Shown: positions 1 to 5,072 of the stretch, one piece after another | Position numbering within the stretch: position 1 is the first letter of the stretch | How the letters are laid out: every line of letters begins with the position of its first letter | Origin: Candidatus Nomurabacteria bacterium | Lineage (GTDB): Bacteria > Patescibacteriota > Minisyncoccia > Phycocordibacterales > CALRBL01 | Reading direction: 5' to 3' | NCBI GenBank assembly: GCA_943354075.1 | Contig: CALRBL010000011.1 | Coordinates: forward strand, 1 to 10,551 | DNA: 10,551 nucleotides | Made by a program: the position numbers and the translations under genes | The notes under the pieces: generated by a model | The model's input: only the letters and a program-made list of their open reading frames with translations | Database searches by the model: none | What the model was told of the DNA's origin: nothing

Positions 1-9
1 GGCTCGGTT

Positions 10-49
10 GTGACAATGACTGCCATTGGACAATGGCAGTCATTGTCAC
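10..49. repeat. Left REP-like palindrome of the RAYT unit
   Basis: Perfect inverted repeat with 19-nt arms (10-28 and 31-49) and a 2-nt GA centre. In RNA or single-stranded DNA it forms a strong hairpin. Read on the minus strand it is the same 38-mer as the right palindrome (600-637), apart from one base. It is followed by a T-rich stretch on the + strand, so it could also end transcription coming in from the left. Confidence 0.9.
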
Positions 50-100
50 TTTATCTTTTCTTTGGTTTTAATTTAACCACTTCATGTGATGATTTATTGC

Positions 101-649
101 ATGAGAAATAACAGAGATTATAAAAATTTCCAAGCAGGTGGTTATTACCATATTTACAATCGGGGTAATGAAAAACTTCCTCTTTTCAAGGATGATGAGG
201 ATTATGAAGTCTTTCTTTTCTTTATGAACGAAGCCTTTTATCCTGAGAACGTACGTCCTGCAGTTGGAGAGAGATTCAGACGCAAACTTCTTCCAATAGG
301 TGCATTTCACCTTCATTCATATTGTCTAATGCCGAACCACTATCACATGCTTATTAAACAGAATAATAAAGTTCCCATCTCTAAAATAATTTCAAAGGTG
401 TGTACAAGTTATTCAAAATATTTCAATAAGAAATACCGACGAGTAGGACATCTCTTTCAAGACGCGTTTAAATCAGTTTTGATCACAACATACTCTCAGT
501 TTTTGAAAACTGTTGAATATATACTTCAAAATCCTATAAGAGCAGGTTTAGTGACTAAAATTTCTGATTACAAGTGGATTTCTGGTTCTTCCGGATCCCT
601 GACAATGACTGCCATTGTCCAATGGGAGTCATTGTCAGACCGATTTTAG
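101..649 (+). CDS. REP-associated tyrosine transposase (RAYT, IS200/Y1 HUH family)
   Basis: Single-domain Y1 transposase, about 182 aa from ATG 101, the usual size for RAYTs. Family knowledge: these enzymes cleave and rejoin single-stranded DNA at REP hairpins through a transient 5'-phosphotyrosine. Visible motifs: an N-terminal YYHIYNRGNEK strand, the metal-binding HUH signature within CLMPNHYHMLI (His80 and His82), GHLFQDAFKS, and the EYILQNPIRAGLV helix carrying the likely nucleophile Tyr140. All key residues are present, so it may be active. GTG 86 and ATG 89 are alternative in-frame starts; none has a Shine-Dalgarno. I prefer 101 because family members usually begin shortly before the YHIYNRG strand. 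The last 16 codons (from 599) run through the right palindrome, giving a tail starting LTMTAIVQWES. The stop overlaps the convergent rnj stop by 4 bp. Confidence 0.88.
   Translation: MRNNRDYKNFQAGGYYHIYNRGNEKLPLFKDDEDYEVFLFFMNEAFYPENVRPAVGERFRRKLLPIGAFHLHSYCLMPNHYHMLIKQNNKVPISKIISKVCTSYSKYFNKKYRRVGHLFQDAFKSVLITTYSQFLKTVEYILQNPIRAGLVTKISDYKWISGSSGSLTMTAIVQWESLSDRF
600..637. repeat. Right REP-like palindrome, inside the transposase reading frame
   Basis: Arms 600-617 and 620-637 around a TC centre, with one mismatched pair (G611/G626). Apart from that base it equals the reverse complement of the left palindrome. It is translated as part of the transposase C-terminus. It lies immediately downstream of the rnj stop on the minus strand, where its transcript would form a hairpin. 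No U-tract follows on that strand, so it is a better 3'-end stabiliser than a classical intrinsic terminator. Confidence 0.88.
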
Positions 650-2496
650 ACACTAAGCAACACCGGAATCACGATCGGGCGCTTTGCAGTCTGCTGGAAG
701 AGGAAGCGTGACATTTCGTCGGTGACGACTTCTTTGACGTGGTCGAAGTTCATGGGGCTGGTGGTGACGATGCTGCGCTCGATGGATCGCTTGATGATGA
801 AGCGCGCTTCACGAAGGAGGTCCTGAGATTCACGCAAGTATACGGATCCTCGGGAAATAATATCCGGAGATTTCTTCAGCTTGCCGGTCTTGGCGTCGAT
901 CATTGCAACGAAGACGAAGATTCCGTCCTGCGCGAGGATCTGGCGGTCGCGGATGACCACTTCCTGGATGTCTCCGACGGTGAATCCGTCCACCATGACG
1001 ATGCCGGAAGGGGCAGCTTCCTTGAGCTTCACCATCTTCATGCCGCCGTCCTGGATCTCAATGATCATGCCGTCATCGGGAACGATGATGTTCTCCTTTG
1101 GCATGCCGAGATTCTCAGCAAGTTCTGCATGGAGCTTGAGCATGTAATGGCTTCCGTGGATAGGGATGAAGAACTTAGGCTTGATCTTGCGATGCAGCCA
1201 TTCGATCTCTCCGCGGTTTCCGTGTCCGGTTGAGTGAATATACACTTCGGATGTTCGGTAGTGCATGATGCGTGCGCCTTTGCGTGCGATTCCGTCTTTC
1301 AATTTCTGTACGGCCTTCTCGTTTCCGGGAACAATCGATGAAGAAAGGAGAACGGTGTCTTTCGGAGAAAGCTTGAAGAACTTGTAGTTGTCGTTGATGA
1401 GGCGACCGAGGAAAGAGAATTCGTCTCCCTGTGCACCGGTTACGAGCATGACGATCTTGTCAGGCGGATACTGATCCATCTCTTCGGGCTTGATGATGAC
1501 ATTCTTGTCCACCTTCACGATGCCAGCAAAGAGAGTGATCTCGATGTTGTTCTTCATGCTGCGTCCTTCGACGACGAGCTTCTTTCCGAACTTCTCGCAG
1601 GCTTTCACGATGGCGGCCATACGATAGATGTGCGATGCGAACATGGTCATGATGAGGCGGCTATGGGAATTCTTGATGATCTCCTCAAGGTTCTCGATAA
1701 CGAGCGCTTCAGGCGTAGAGAAGCCGGGGTTTTCGATGTTGGTAGAGTCGGTCAAGAGAAGGAGTGTCTTTTCCTTGTCGAAGACCTTGTATTCAGCCTC
1801 TTCACGCTCTGAAGGAATGCCGTCCATGTGCTCGAGTTTGTAGTCACCAGGTGTGACGATGTGTCCGTACGGTGTCTCGATGATGACTCCCATGGAATCA
1901 GGGATGGAGTGAGTCACTCCGAAGAATCCCACAGTGAGGTTTCCAATGCGGATGCGTTCGTTGTTCTCGACGACTTTAAAATCGATCGGTGCAAGATGAG
2001 GGAATTCAGTTTGTCGCTTCTTCACCATCAAAGAGGTGAGGTTGCGGGTATACATAGGAGGATTGCCGATGCGTTCCATGATGAAAGGGATCGCTCCGAT
2101 GTGGTCGAGGTGGGCGTGAGTGACGATGATAGCGCGGACGCGATCTTTTCGTTCCTCAAGATACTTGGTGTTCGGAAGGATGTAGTCGATACCTGGTGTA
2201 TCTTCTTCTTTGAATTGAAATCCTGCGTCGATGACGATAATATCATTGCCGATTTCGACGACGGTCATGTTCTTACCGATCTCTTCCACTCCTCCAAGAG
2301 GAATGATGCGGATGCTTTCGCCTACGGAAGGGATCACATCGATGCGCTTGGCTCGGGCTGCGCGTGGAGATGCAGGAGCGTGCCTTCGTCCGCCACTGTT
2401 GCGGCTGCTCTTTTTGAAAGAGCTTGCTGCTGGTGCTTTGTTCTCGGCGGTGCTTTCGCCGCTATTCTCTTTTGGTAGGGTTGTTTCGTTGTTCAT
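646..2496 (-). CDS. rnj: Ribonuclease J (metallo-beta-lactamase/beta-CASP RNase)
   Basis: 616 aa. RNase J enzymes combine endonuclease and 5'-3' exonuclease activity in mRNA decay and rRNA maturation. Residues 1-55 are a low-complexity, basic, Ser/Ala/Arg-rich tail, probably disordered and possibly RNA-binding. The metallo-beta-lactamase domain follows: IRIIPLGGVEEIGKNM (63-77), the zinc motif HAHLDH (127-132), His196 in GVTHS, and the bridging Asp218 in PGDYK. The beta-CASP part carries SSSIVPGNE (385-393), HSTGHGNRGE (421-430) and IPIHGSH with His448. The C-terminal domain ends RPIVIPVLLSV, so the gene is complete despite the adjoining mobile element. It is last in the leftward secG operon, 35 nt after the substrate-binding protein gene, with no Shine-Dalgarno before ATG 2496. 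Its coding DNA looks more GC-rich than its neighbour, perhaps from expression-driven codon bias. Confidence 0.96.
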   Translation of the reverse strand: MNNETTLPKENSGESTAENKAPAASSFKKSSRNSGGRRHAPASPRAARAKRIDVIPSVGESIRIIPLGGVEEIGKNMTVVEIGNDIIVIDAGFQFKEEDTPGIDYILPNTKYLEERKDRVRAIIVTHAHLDHIGAIPFIMERIGNPPMYTRNLTSLMVKKRQTEFPHLAPIDFKVVENNERIRIGNLTVGFFGVTHSIPDSMGVIIETPYGHIVTPGDYKLEHMDGIPSEREEAEYKVFDKEKTLLLLTDSTNIENPGFSTPEALVIENLEEIIKNSHSRLIMTMFASHIYRMAAIVKACEKFGKKLVVEGRSMKNNIEITLFAGIVKVDKNVIIKPEEMDQYPPDKIVMLVTGAQGDEFSFLGRLINDNYKFFKLSPKDTVLLSSSIVPGNEKAVQKLKDGIARKGARIMHYRTSEVYIHSTGHGNRGEIEWLHRKIKPKFFIPIHGSHYMLKLHAELAENLGMPKENIIVPDDGMIIEIQDGGMKMVKLKEAAPSGIVMVDGFTVGDIQEVVIRDRQILAQDGIFVFVAMIDAKTGKLKKSPDIISRGSVYLRESQDLLREARFIIKRSIERSIVTTSPMNFDHVKEVVTDEMSRFLFQQTAKRPIVIPVLLSV

Positions 2497-2531
2497 TTAT
2501 TATTGATTAATGTGTTGATTGATAATTTTTT

Positions 2532-4208
2532 TCATTTCCAAACTCTTTTGGCATTGATGTATGAAGAAAGGATTCCCGCAAATCGTTCGTGCGCCATATC
2601 GAGAGCAGGCAGCGTCAATCCCTTTATCTTTTCCGGCACTATATATAAATACTGTGGAGAATAGAGGAAGATCGCTGGCATGTCTTCGTGAAATATCGAA
2701 GTGAAGGATGCGAGATGTTTCGCAGTCTCTTCGCTTGATGTTGCAGTGCGTGCTTTTTGGAGCAGGGAATCGGCCTTGGAATTGGTATAGAGGGCGATGT
2801 TCAGTCCCGGATCCCGGCGTTCTCCGGAATACCAGAAGGGATAGAGGTCTTTTCCTCGGCCAATGACTTCTCCAAAGAGGAGTGCATCATATTTGCGTGG
2901 ACGAATGACTGTCTGGGTAAGTTCTGCGGGATCAAGGCTGACGATTGACACTTCGGCACCGATAGCTCTCCATTGTTCTTTGAGGAGGTTTGCAGTTGCG
3001 AGCAATTCGGGATCATTTGAAGTGATGACAGTGAAGGAAAGTTTTACAGTTCCCTTTGTGTCTTTCTTTTCGAGGATTCCATCGTTGTTCTCTTTCCAAC
3101 CATCCTTTAGGAGGAGAGCCTTTGCAGAGCTTGCGTTTTCCATAGCTCCGGGGCGAAGAGCGCTTCCTGGGAGAGGTGCATCTTCTTCATTTCCGTAACT
3201 GAGTAATACTGTATCAATTATACGGTTTCTGTCTACTGCCATCTCAAGCGCATAACGAACGTTTTTGTCGGCAAAGAGTGTCGCTTGGTTTTGGTTGAAA
3301 AAGACTCCGAAGTTTCGAAGAAGATCGGTGGTACGGACATTAAAGCCTTCTTTTTTAAGTGTTTCAGCATCAGTTGGGGAAAGATCTCCTGCACTTTCGA
3401 TTTCACCATGACGAAGAGCATTTAAGAGTTTTTCAGCGTCAGGGTAGATGTGGATGTATATATTTGAAATATTTTTTTTTCCTGCGGCGTAATCGCCCCA
3501 TGCTTCGAGGTGGTAGAGATAGGGTGTTCCGTTCGTATTTCTTTTTATTTCTCGCACTATATATGGTCCAGAGCCAACAGGTTCAAAATTGTAAGGACTG
3601 AAAGTGAACTGGTCGAGGTCCGCGTCTTTCCAAATATGTTCAGGAAGAATACCAATAGCGGTATTTTCGATGAAGGGTGCATAAGGGGAATTGAGAGTGA
3701 AGACAACGGTGCGAGCATCGGTAGCTACCACCTTTACTCCCGCCCAGTTGGTGGCAAGCGGACTTTTTACTTTAGGATCCTTTGCATTTTTGATAGTGAA
3801 GACTATGTCTGAAGAGGTGAGAGGTTTTCCGTCGTGAAAGCGTGTATCTTCACGAAGAATGAATGTATAGGTGGTTCCGTCGTTTGATACAGTAAAACTT
3901 TCAGCAAGATCAGGAACAAATTCTCCATTCTCATTGATACGCATCAATCCTGAATACGTAAGATACGAAAGATCTCGTCCTGCATTTGTGGTGGAGAGAA
4001 GGGGATTGATGAAGCTTGGATAGCCAACAACTCCTTCATGAAGTGTGCCGCCGTATCCTGGTGCATCTTTACGAAACGAATCAAAGACAGAAAAGAAAAG
4101 CATACATGAACTGAGGATGAGAAAAAATGAGAATAATGAAAAGAGCGCTTTCTCTATTGCGGAGAAATCGTCAAAGATGTATTTAATTTTAGAGATGGTA
4201 ACTTTCAT
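2532..4208 (-). CDS. Membrane-anchored ABC-type substrate-binding protein, family 5 (Opp/Dpp-like)
   Basis: About 558 aa from ATG 4208; GTG 4220 would add four residues, and neither start has a Shine-Dalgarno. The body matches extracellular solute-binding protein family 5, which delivers oligopeptides, dipeptides or nickel to ABC permeases. Visible family features are YGGTLHEGVVGYPSFINPLL, then DLAESFTVSNDGTTYTFILR with RFHDGKPLTSSDIVFTI, and later LPEHIW. One hydrophobic segment (about residues 20-42) makes it an exported, membrane-tethered protein. An LSSC sequence inside it resembles a lipobox, but hydrophobic residues continue past the Cys, so a transmembrane anchor is likelier than a lipoprotein. 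No permease or ATPase gene is adjacent, so the partner transporter, if any, is elsewhere. It lies between secG (28 nt upstream) and rnj in one leftward operon. The ligand cannot be predicted; peptide is a family-level guess. Confidence 0.9.
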   Translation of the reverse strand: MKVTISKIKYIFDDFSAIEKALFSLFSFFLILSSCMLFFSVFDSFRKDAPGYGGTLHEGVVGYPSFINPLLSTTNAGRDLSYLTYSGLMRINENGEFVPDLAESFTVSNDGTTYTFILREDTRFHDGKPLTSSDIVFTIKNAKDPKVKSPLATNWAGVKVVATDARTVVFTLNSPYAPFIENTAIGILPEHIWKDADLDQFTFSPYNFEPVGSGPYIVREIKRNTNGTPYLYHLEAWGDYAAGKKNISNIYIHIYPDAEKLLNALRHGEIESAGDLSPTDAETLKKEGFNVRTTDLLRNFGVFFNQNQATLFADKNVRYALEMAVDRNRIIDTVLLSYGNEEDAPLPGSALRPGAMENASSAKALLLKDGWKENNDGILEKKDTKGTVKLSFTVITSNDPELLATANLLKEQWRAIGAEVSIVSLDPAELTQTVIRPRKYDALLFGEVIGRGKDLYPFWYSGERRDPGLNIALYTNSKADSLLQKARTATSSEETAKHLASFTSIFHEDMPAIFLYSPQYLYIVPEKIKGLTLPALDMAHERFAGILSSYINAKRVWK

Positions 4209-4236
4209 GTGTTTCCACACTGGAGGCCAATGTGGG

Positions 4237-4467
4237 CTAGATCGTAAGTGCTACAAAGCAACTTATGACGAAAAGAATGGACACGACAATTGTTCCCACA
4301 AAAATGAAGTGCTCAGCACCGCGTCTTGTGTGAAAGCTGCTTCCACTGTCTCCTGCGCCGAAAGCGTCCCCAAGACCGGTGTCTGAATGCTGGAGTAGTA
4401 CTCCGAGGGTAATGAGAACCGCAAGGGCAATCTGTATATAAGGAAGGAAAGTGGTGAGAAATGTCAT
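4237..4467 (-). CDS. secG: Protein-export membrane protein SecG
   Basis: 76 aa from ATG 4467. SecG is the small third subunit of the SecYEG channel and assists SecA-driven translocation. Two membrane helices are visible (about residues 5-25 and 53-74). They are joined by a Gly/Ser-rich loop with GLGDAFGAGDSGSSFHTRRG; this loop and the TRRG motif are typical of the family. An in-frame TTG at 4503 would give an 88-aa protein, but it overlaps the -35 box of a strong promoter, so ATG 4467 is the better start. It is the first gene of the leftward operon secG, substrate-binding protein, rnj. Its ATPase partner secA lies on the other side of the divergent intergenic region, which supports the assignment. 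Confidence 0.9.
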   Translation of the reverse strand: MTFLTTFLPYIQIALAVLITLGVLLQHSDTGLGDAFGAGDSGSSFHTRRGAEHFIFVGTIVVSILFVISCFVALTI

Positions 4468-4475
4468 GCCCCAGT

Positions 4476-4503
4476 AGTATAACCCGACCTTTGGAAAAGT
4501 CAA
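4476..4503 (-). promoter_or_regulatory. Sigma70-type promoter of secG operon, leaderless
   Basis: On the minus strand there is a -35 TTGACT (4503-4498), a 16-nt spacer and a -10 TATACT (4481-4476). Transcription would start near 4469, about 2 nt before the secG ATG at 4467, so the mRNA should be essentially leaderless. There is no Shine-Dalgarno. Confidence 0.75.
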
Positions 4504-4547
4504 AAATTGATTTTACTTACGTTTTGAATGATAATATTCATGTTATG

Positions 4548-4623
4548 TCCGTAGACATGGCGAGCGACTGCACTCACATAGATATTTACTCTGGAGTCCG
4601 CACTCGCTCGCCTTGCCTGCGGA
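4548..4623. repeat. 76-bp imperfect inverted repeat / long stem-loop
   Basis: Arms 4548-4571 and 4600-4623 match over 24 nt with 4 differences; the inner 13 nt (GGCGAGCGACTGC against GGCGAGCGAGTGC) differ at one base. The 28-nt loop can pair further through ACTC (4572-4575) and GAGT (4594-4597). It is a GC-rich island inside very AT-rich DNA. On the + strand a run of T (4626-4632) follows, so it could end a rightward transcript, yet no rightward gene precedes it. A small palindromic or MITE-like element is the alternative. Confidence 0.7.
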
Positions 4624-4679
4624 TATTTTTTTGGAAAATATTTAAATGAAGTATTAATGAAGAAACAAAAAAGAAAAGA

Positions 4680-4740
4680 TAATAAAAAAATATTTGCCAT
4701 TTCGAAATTTATCTCGAACAAGCAAATATTTTTTTTATTA
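4680..4740. repeat. AT-rich stem-loop in the divergent intergenic region
   Basis: Arms 4680-4697 and 4722-4740 pair over 18 bp with one bulged T: a TATTTGC/GCAAATA core, then A7 against T8, then TAAT/ATTA. The loop contains a smaller TTCGA/TCGAA hairpin (4701-4705 with 4714-4718). It could act as a weak bidirectional terminator or a DNA-unwinding structure. No function is shown. Confidence 0.55.
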
Positions 4741-4776
4741 TATTTTTTTATTTTATTTTTATTTCTGAAAAAAAAG

Positions 4777-4785
4777 TTATCCACA
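4777..4785 (+). promoter_or_regulatory. DnaA-box 9-mer TTATCCACA
   Basis: Exact match to the bacterial DnaA-box consensus TTATNCACA, in an AT-rich stretch between divergent genes. It ends about 18 nt upstream of the predicted -35 box at 4804. I found no second good box nearby, so it may be a regulatory DnaA site or chance. Confidence 0.4.
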
Positions 4786-4803
4786 CTTTAATGCAAAAAA
4801 ATA

Positions 4804-4832
4804 TTGTATTGCAAATTTATTTGTATGATAAT
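4804..4832 (+). promoter_or_regulatory. Predicted rightward promoter before the lysine-rich micro-ORF
   Basis: TTGTAT (4804-4809), a 17-nt spacer and GATAAT (4827-4832) form a reasonable sigma70 pair. The start site would be near 4839, leaving a leader of about 95 nt before ATG 4935. In DNA this AT-rich such matches can arise by chance. Confidence 0.4.
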
Positions 4833-4934
4833 TGTTTCAGGTATTGCGGAGAAAAAGTTTTAAAAAATATTTTCATAAATAATTTTTAAAGGTCGCTCCA
4901 GCATACACTTAGAAATAATTTTTTAAACACTCAC

Positions 4935-5003
4935 ATGGCAAAGAAAAAGGCAAAGAAAGTTGCAAAGAAGGGAAAGAAGAAGGCAACTAAAAAGCGAAAA
5001 TAG
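4935..5003 (+). CDS. 22-aa lysine-rich basic micro-protein, function unknown
   Basis: ATG 4935 to TAG 5001-5003. Thirteen of the 22 residues are Lys, plus one Arg and four Ala, arranged as blocks such as KKKAKKVAKKGKKK and ending TKKRK. There are no acidic or aromatic residues. The pattern resembles the Lys/Ala-rich tails of histone H1-like or HU-like proteins, so nucleic-acid binding is a reasonable inference, but I recognise no family. In favour of a real gene are the possible promoter upstream, an intrinsic terminator beginning 17 nt after the stop, and its isolation as a separate unit before secA. Against it, there is no Shine-Dalgarno and a purine-rich tract of this kind can make a Lys-rich ORF by chance. 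It is too short for most gene callers. Confidence 0.5.
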   Translation: MAKKKAKKVAKKGKKKATKKRK

Positions 5004-5019
5004 TCGCTTTTCCCACTTT

Positions 5020-5053
5020 ACAAAATCCCCTCTCGAAAGAGAGGGGATTTTGT
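5020..5053 (+). terminator. Intrinsic terminator between the micro-ORF and secA
   Basis: Perfect 15-bp stem (5020-5034 with 5039-5053) capped by a GAAA tetraloop, with CCCCTCTC/GAGAGGGG at its core and AAAA/TTTT at its base. It is a strong Rho-independent terminator that could work in both directions. It rules out a secA start at GTG 5052, which lies inside the stem. Confidence 0.88.
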
Positions 5054-5061
5054 GTTATTCT
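5053..5061 (+). promoter_or_regulatory. Possible extended -10 element for secA
   Basis: TGTTATTCT fits an extended -10 (TGn plus TATTCT, 5056-5061). It lies 11 nt before ATG 5073, which would leave a leader of only about 5 nt. No convincing -35 is visible. Its position right after the terminator supports an independent secA transcript. Confidence 0.4.
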
Positions 5062-5072
5062 TCTCCTTACCT

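Larger units (their letters stand above)
4..643. mobile_element. RAYT/REP-type unit: IS200-like transposase gene between inverted palindromes
   Basis: The two ends carry the same 38-bp palindrome in opposite orientation (11-48 and 600-637, one mismatch). Short flanking matches extend the inversion outward: TCGGT at 4-8 and ACCGA at 639-643. Between them lies one gene for a REP-associated tyrosine transposase. A RAYT gene flanked by inverted REP palindromes is the known arrangement for this family, in which the transposase recognises and nicks REP hairpins. RAYTs are usually domesticated single-copy genes, so whether this unit still moves is open. Its right edge lies within a few bases of the rnj stop codon. 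No target duplication is visible, as expected for HUH transposases. The exact outer limits are inferred from where the inverted similarity stops. Confidence 0.7.

Noticed and set aside
10..637. The two palindromes as a CRISPR-like repeat pair
   Set aside because: There are only two copies, in opposite orientation, about 550 bp apart around a transposase gene, with no spacer array and no cas genes.
1828..2478. A 216-codon open frame on the + strand opposite the rnj gene
   Set aside because: It lies wholly antisense to a clear RNase J, encodes a low-complexity Asp/Val-rich sequence with no motif, and is explained by codon bias of the real gene.
4098..4112. Lipobox LSSC in the substrate-binding protein
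   Set aside because: The hydrophobic stretch continues well past the Cys, and the preceding N-region is long, so a transmembrane anchor fits better; a lipoprotein is not excluded.
4468..4503. Upstream TTG start giving an 88-residue SecG
   Set aside because: It overlaps the -35 and -10 boxes of the promoter; ATG 4467 gives a normal SecG with the membrane helix right at the N-terminus.
4548..4623. Possible tRNA-sized structured RNA (76 nt)
   Set aside because: It folds as a single long hairpin, with no T-loop GGTTCGA-like sequence, no D-arm and no cloverleaf pairing.
4500..4784. A 94-codon open frame on the minus strand in the AT-rich intergenic region
   Set aside because: Its Phe/Asn/Lys/Ile-rich translation is what AT-rich DNA gives; it runs through both stem-loops and the secG promoter.
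5052..5072. GTG start that would lengthen SecA by seven residues
   Set aside because: The GTG lies inside the terminator stem, and the normal-looking SecA N-terminus (MSFLNTLF) begins at ATG 5073.
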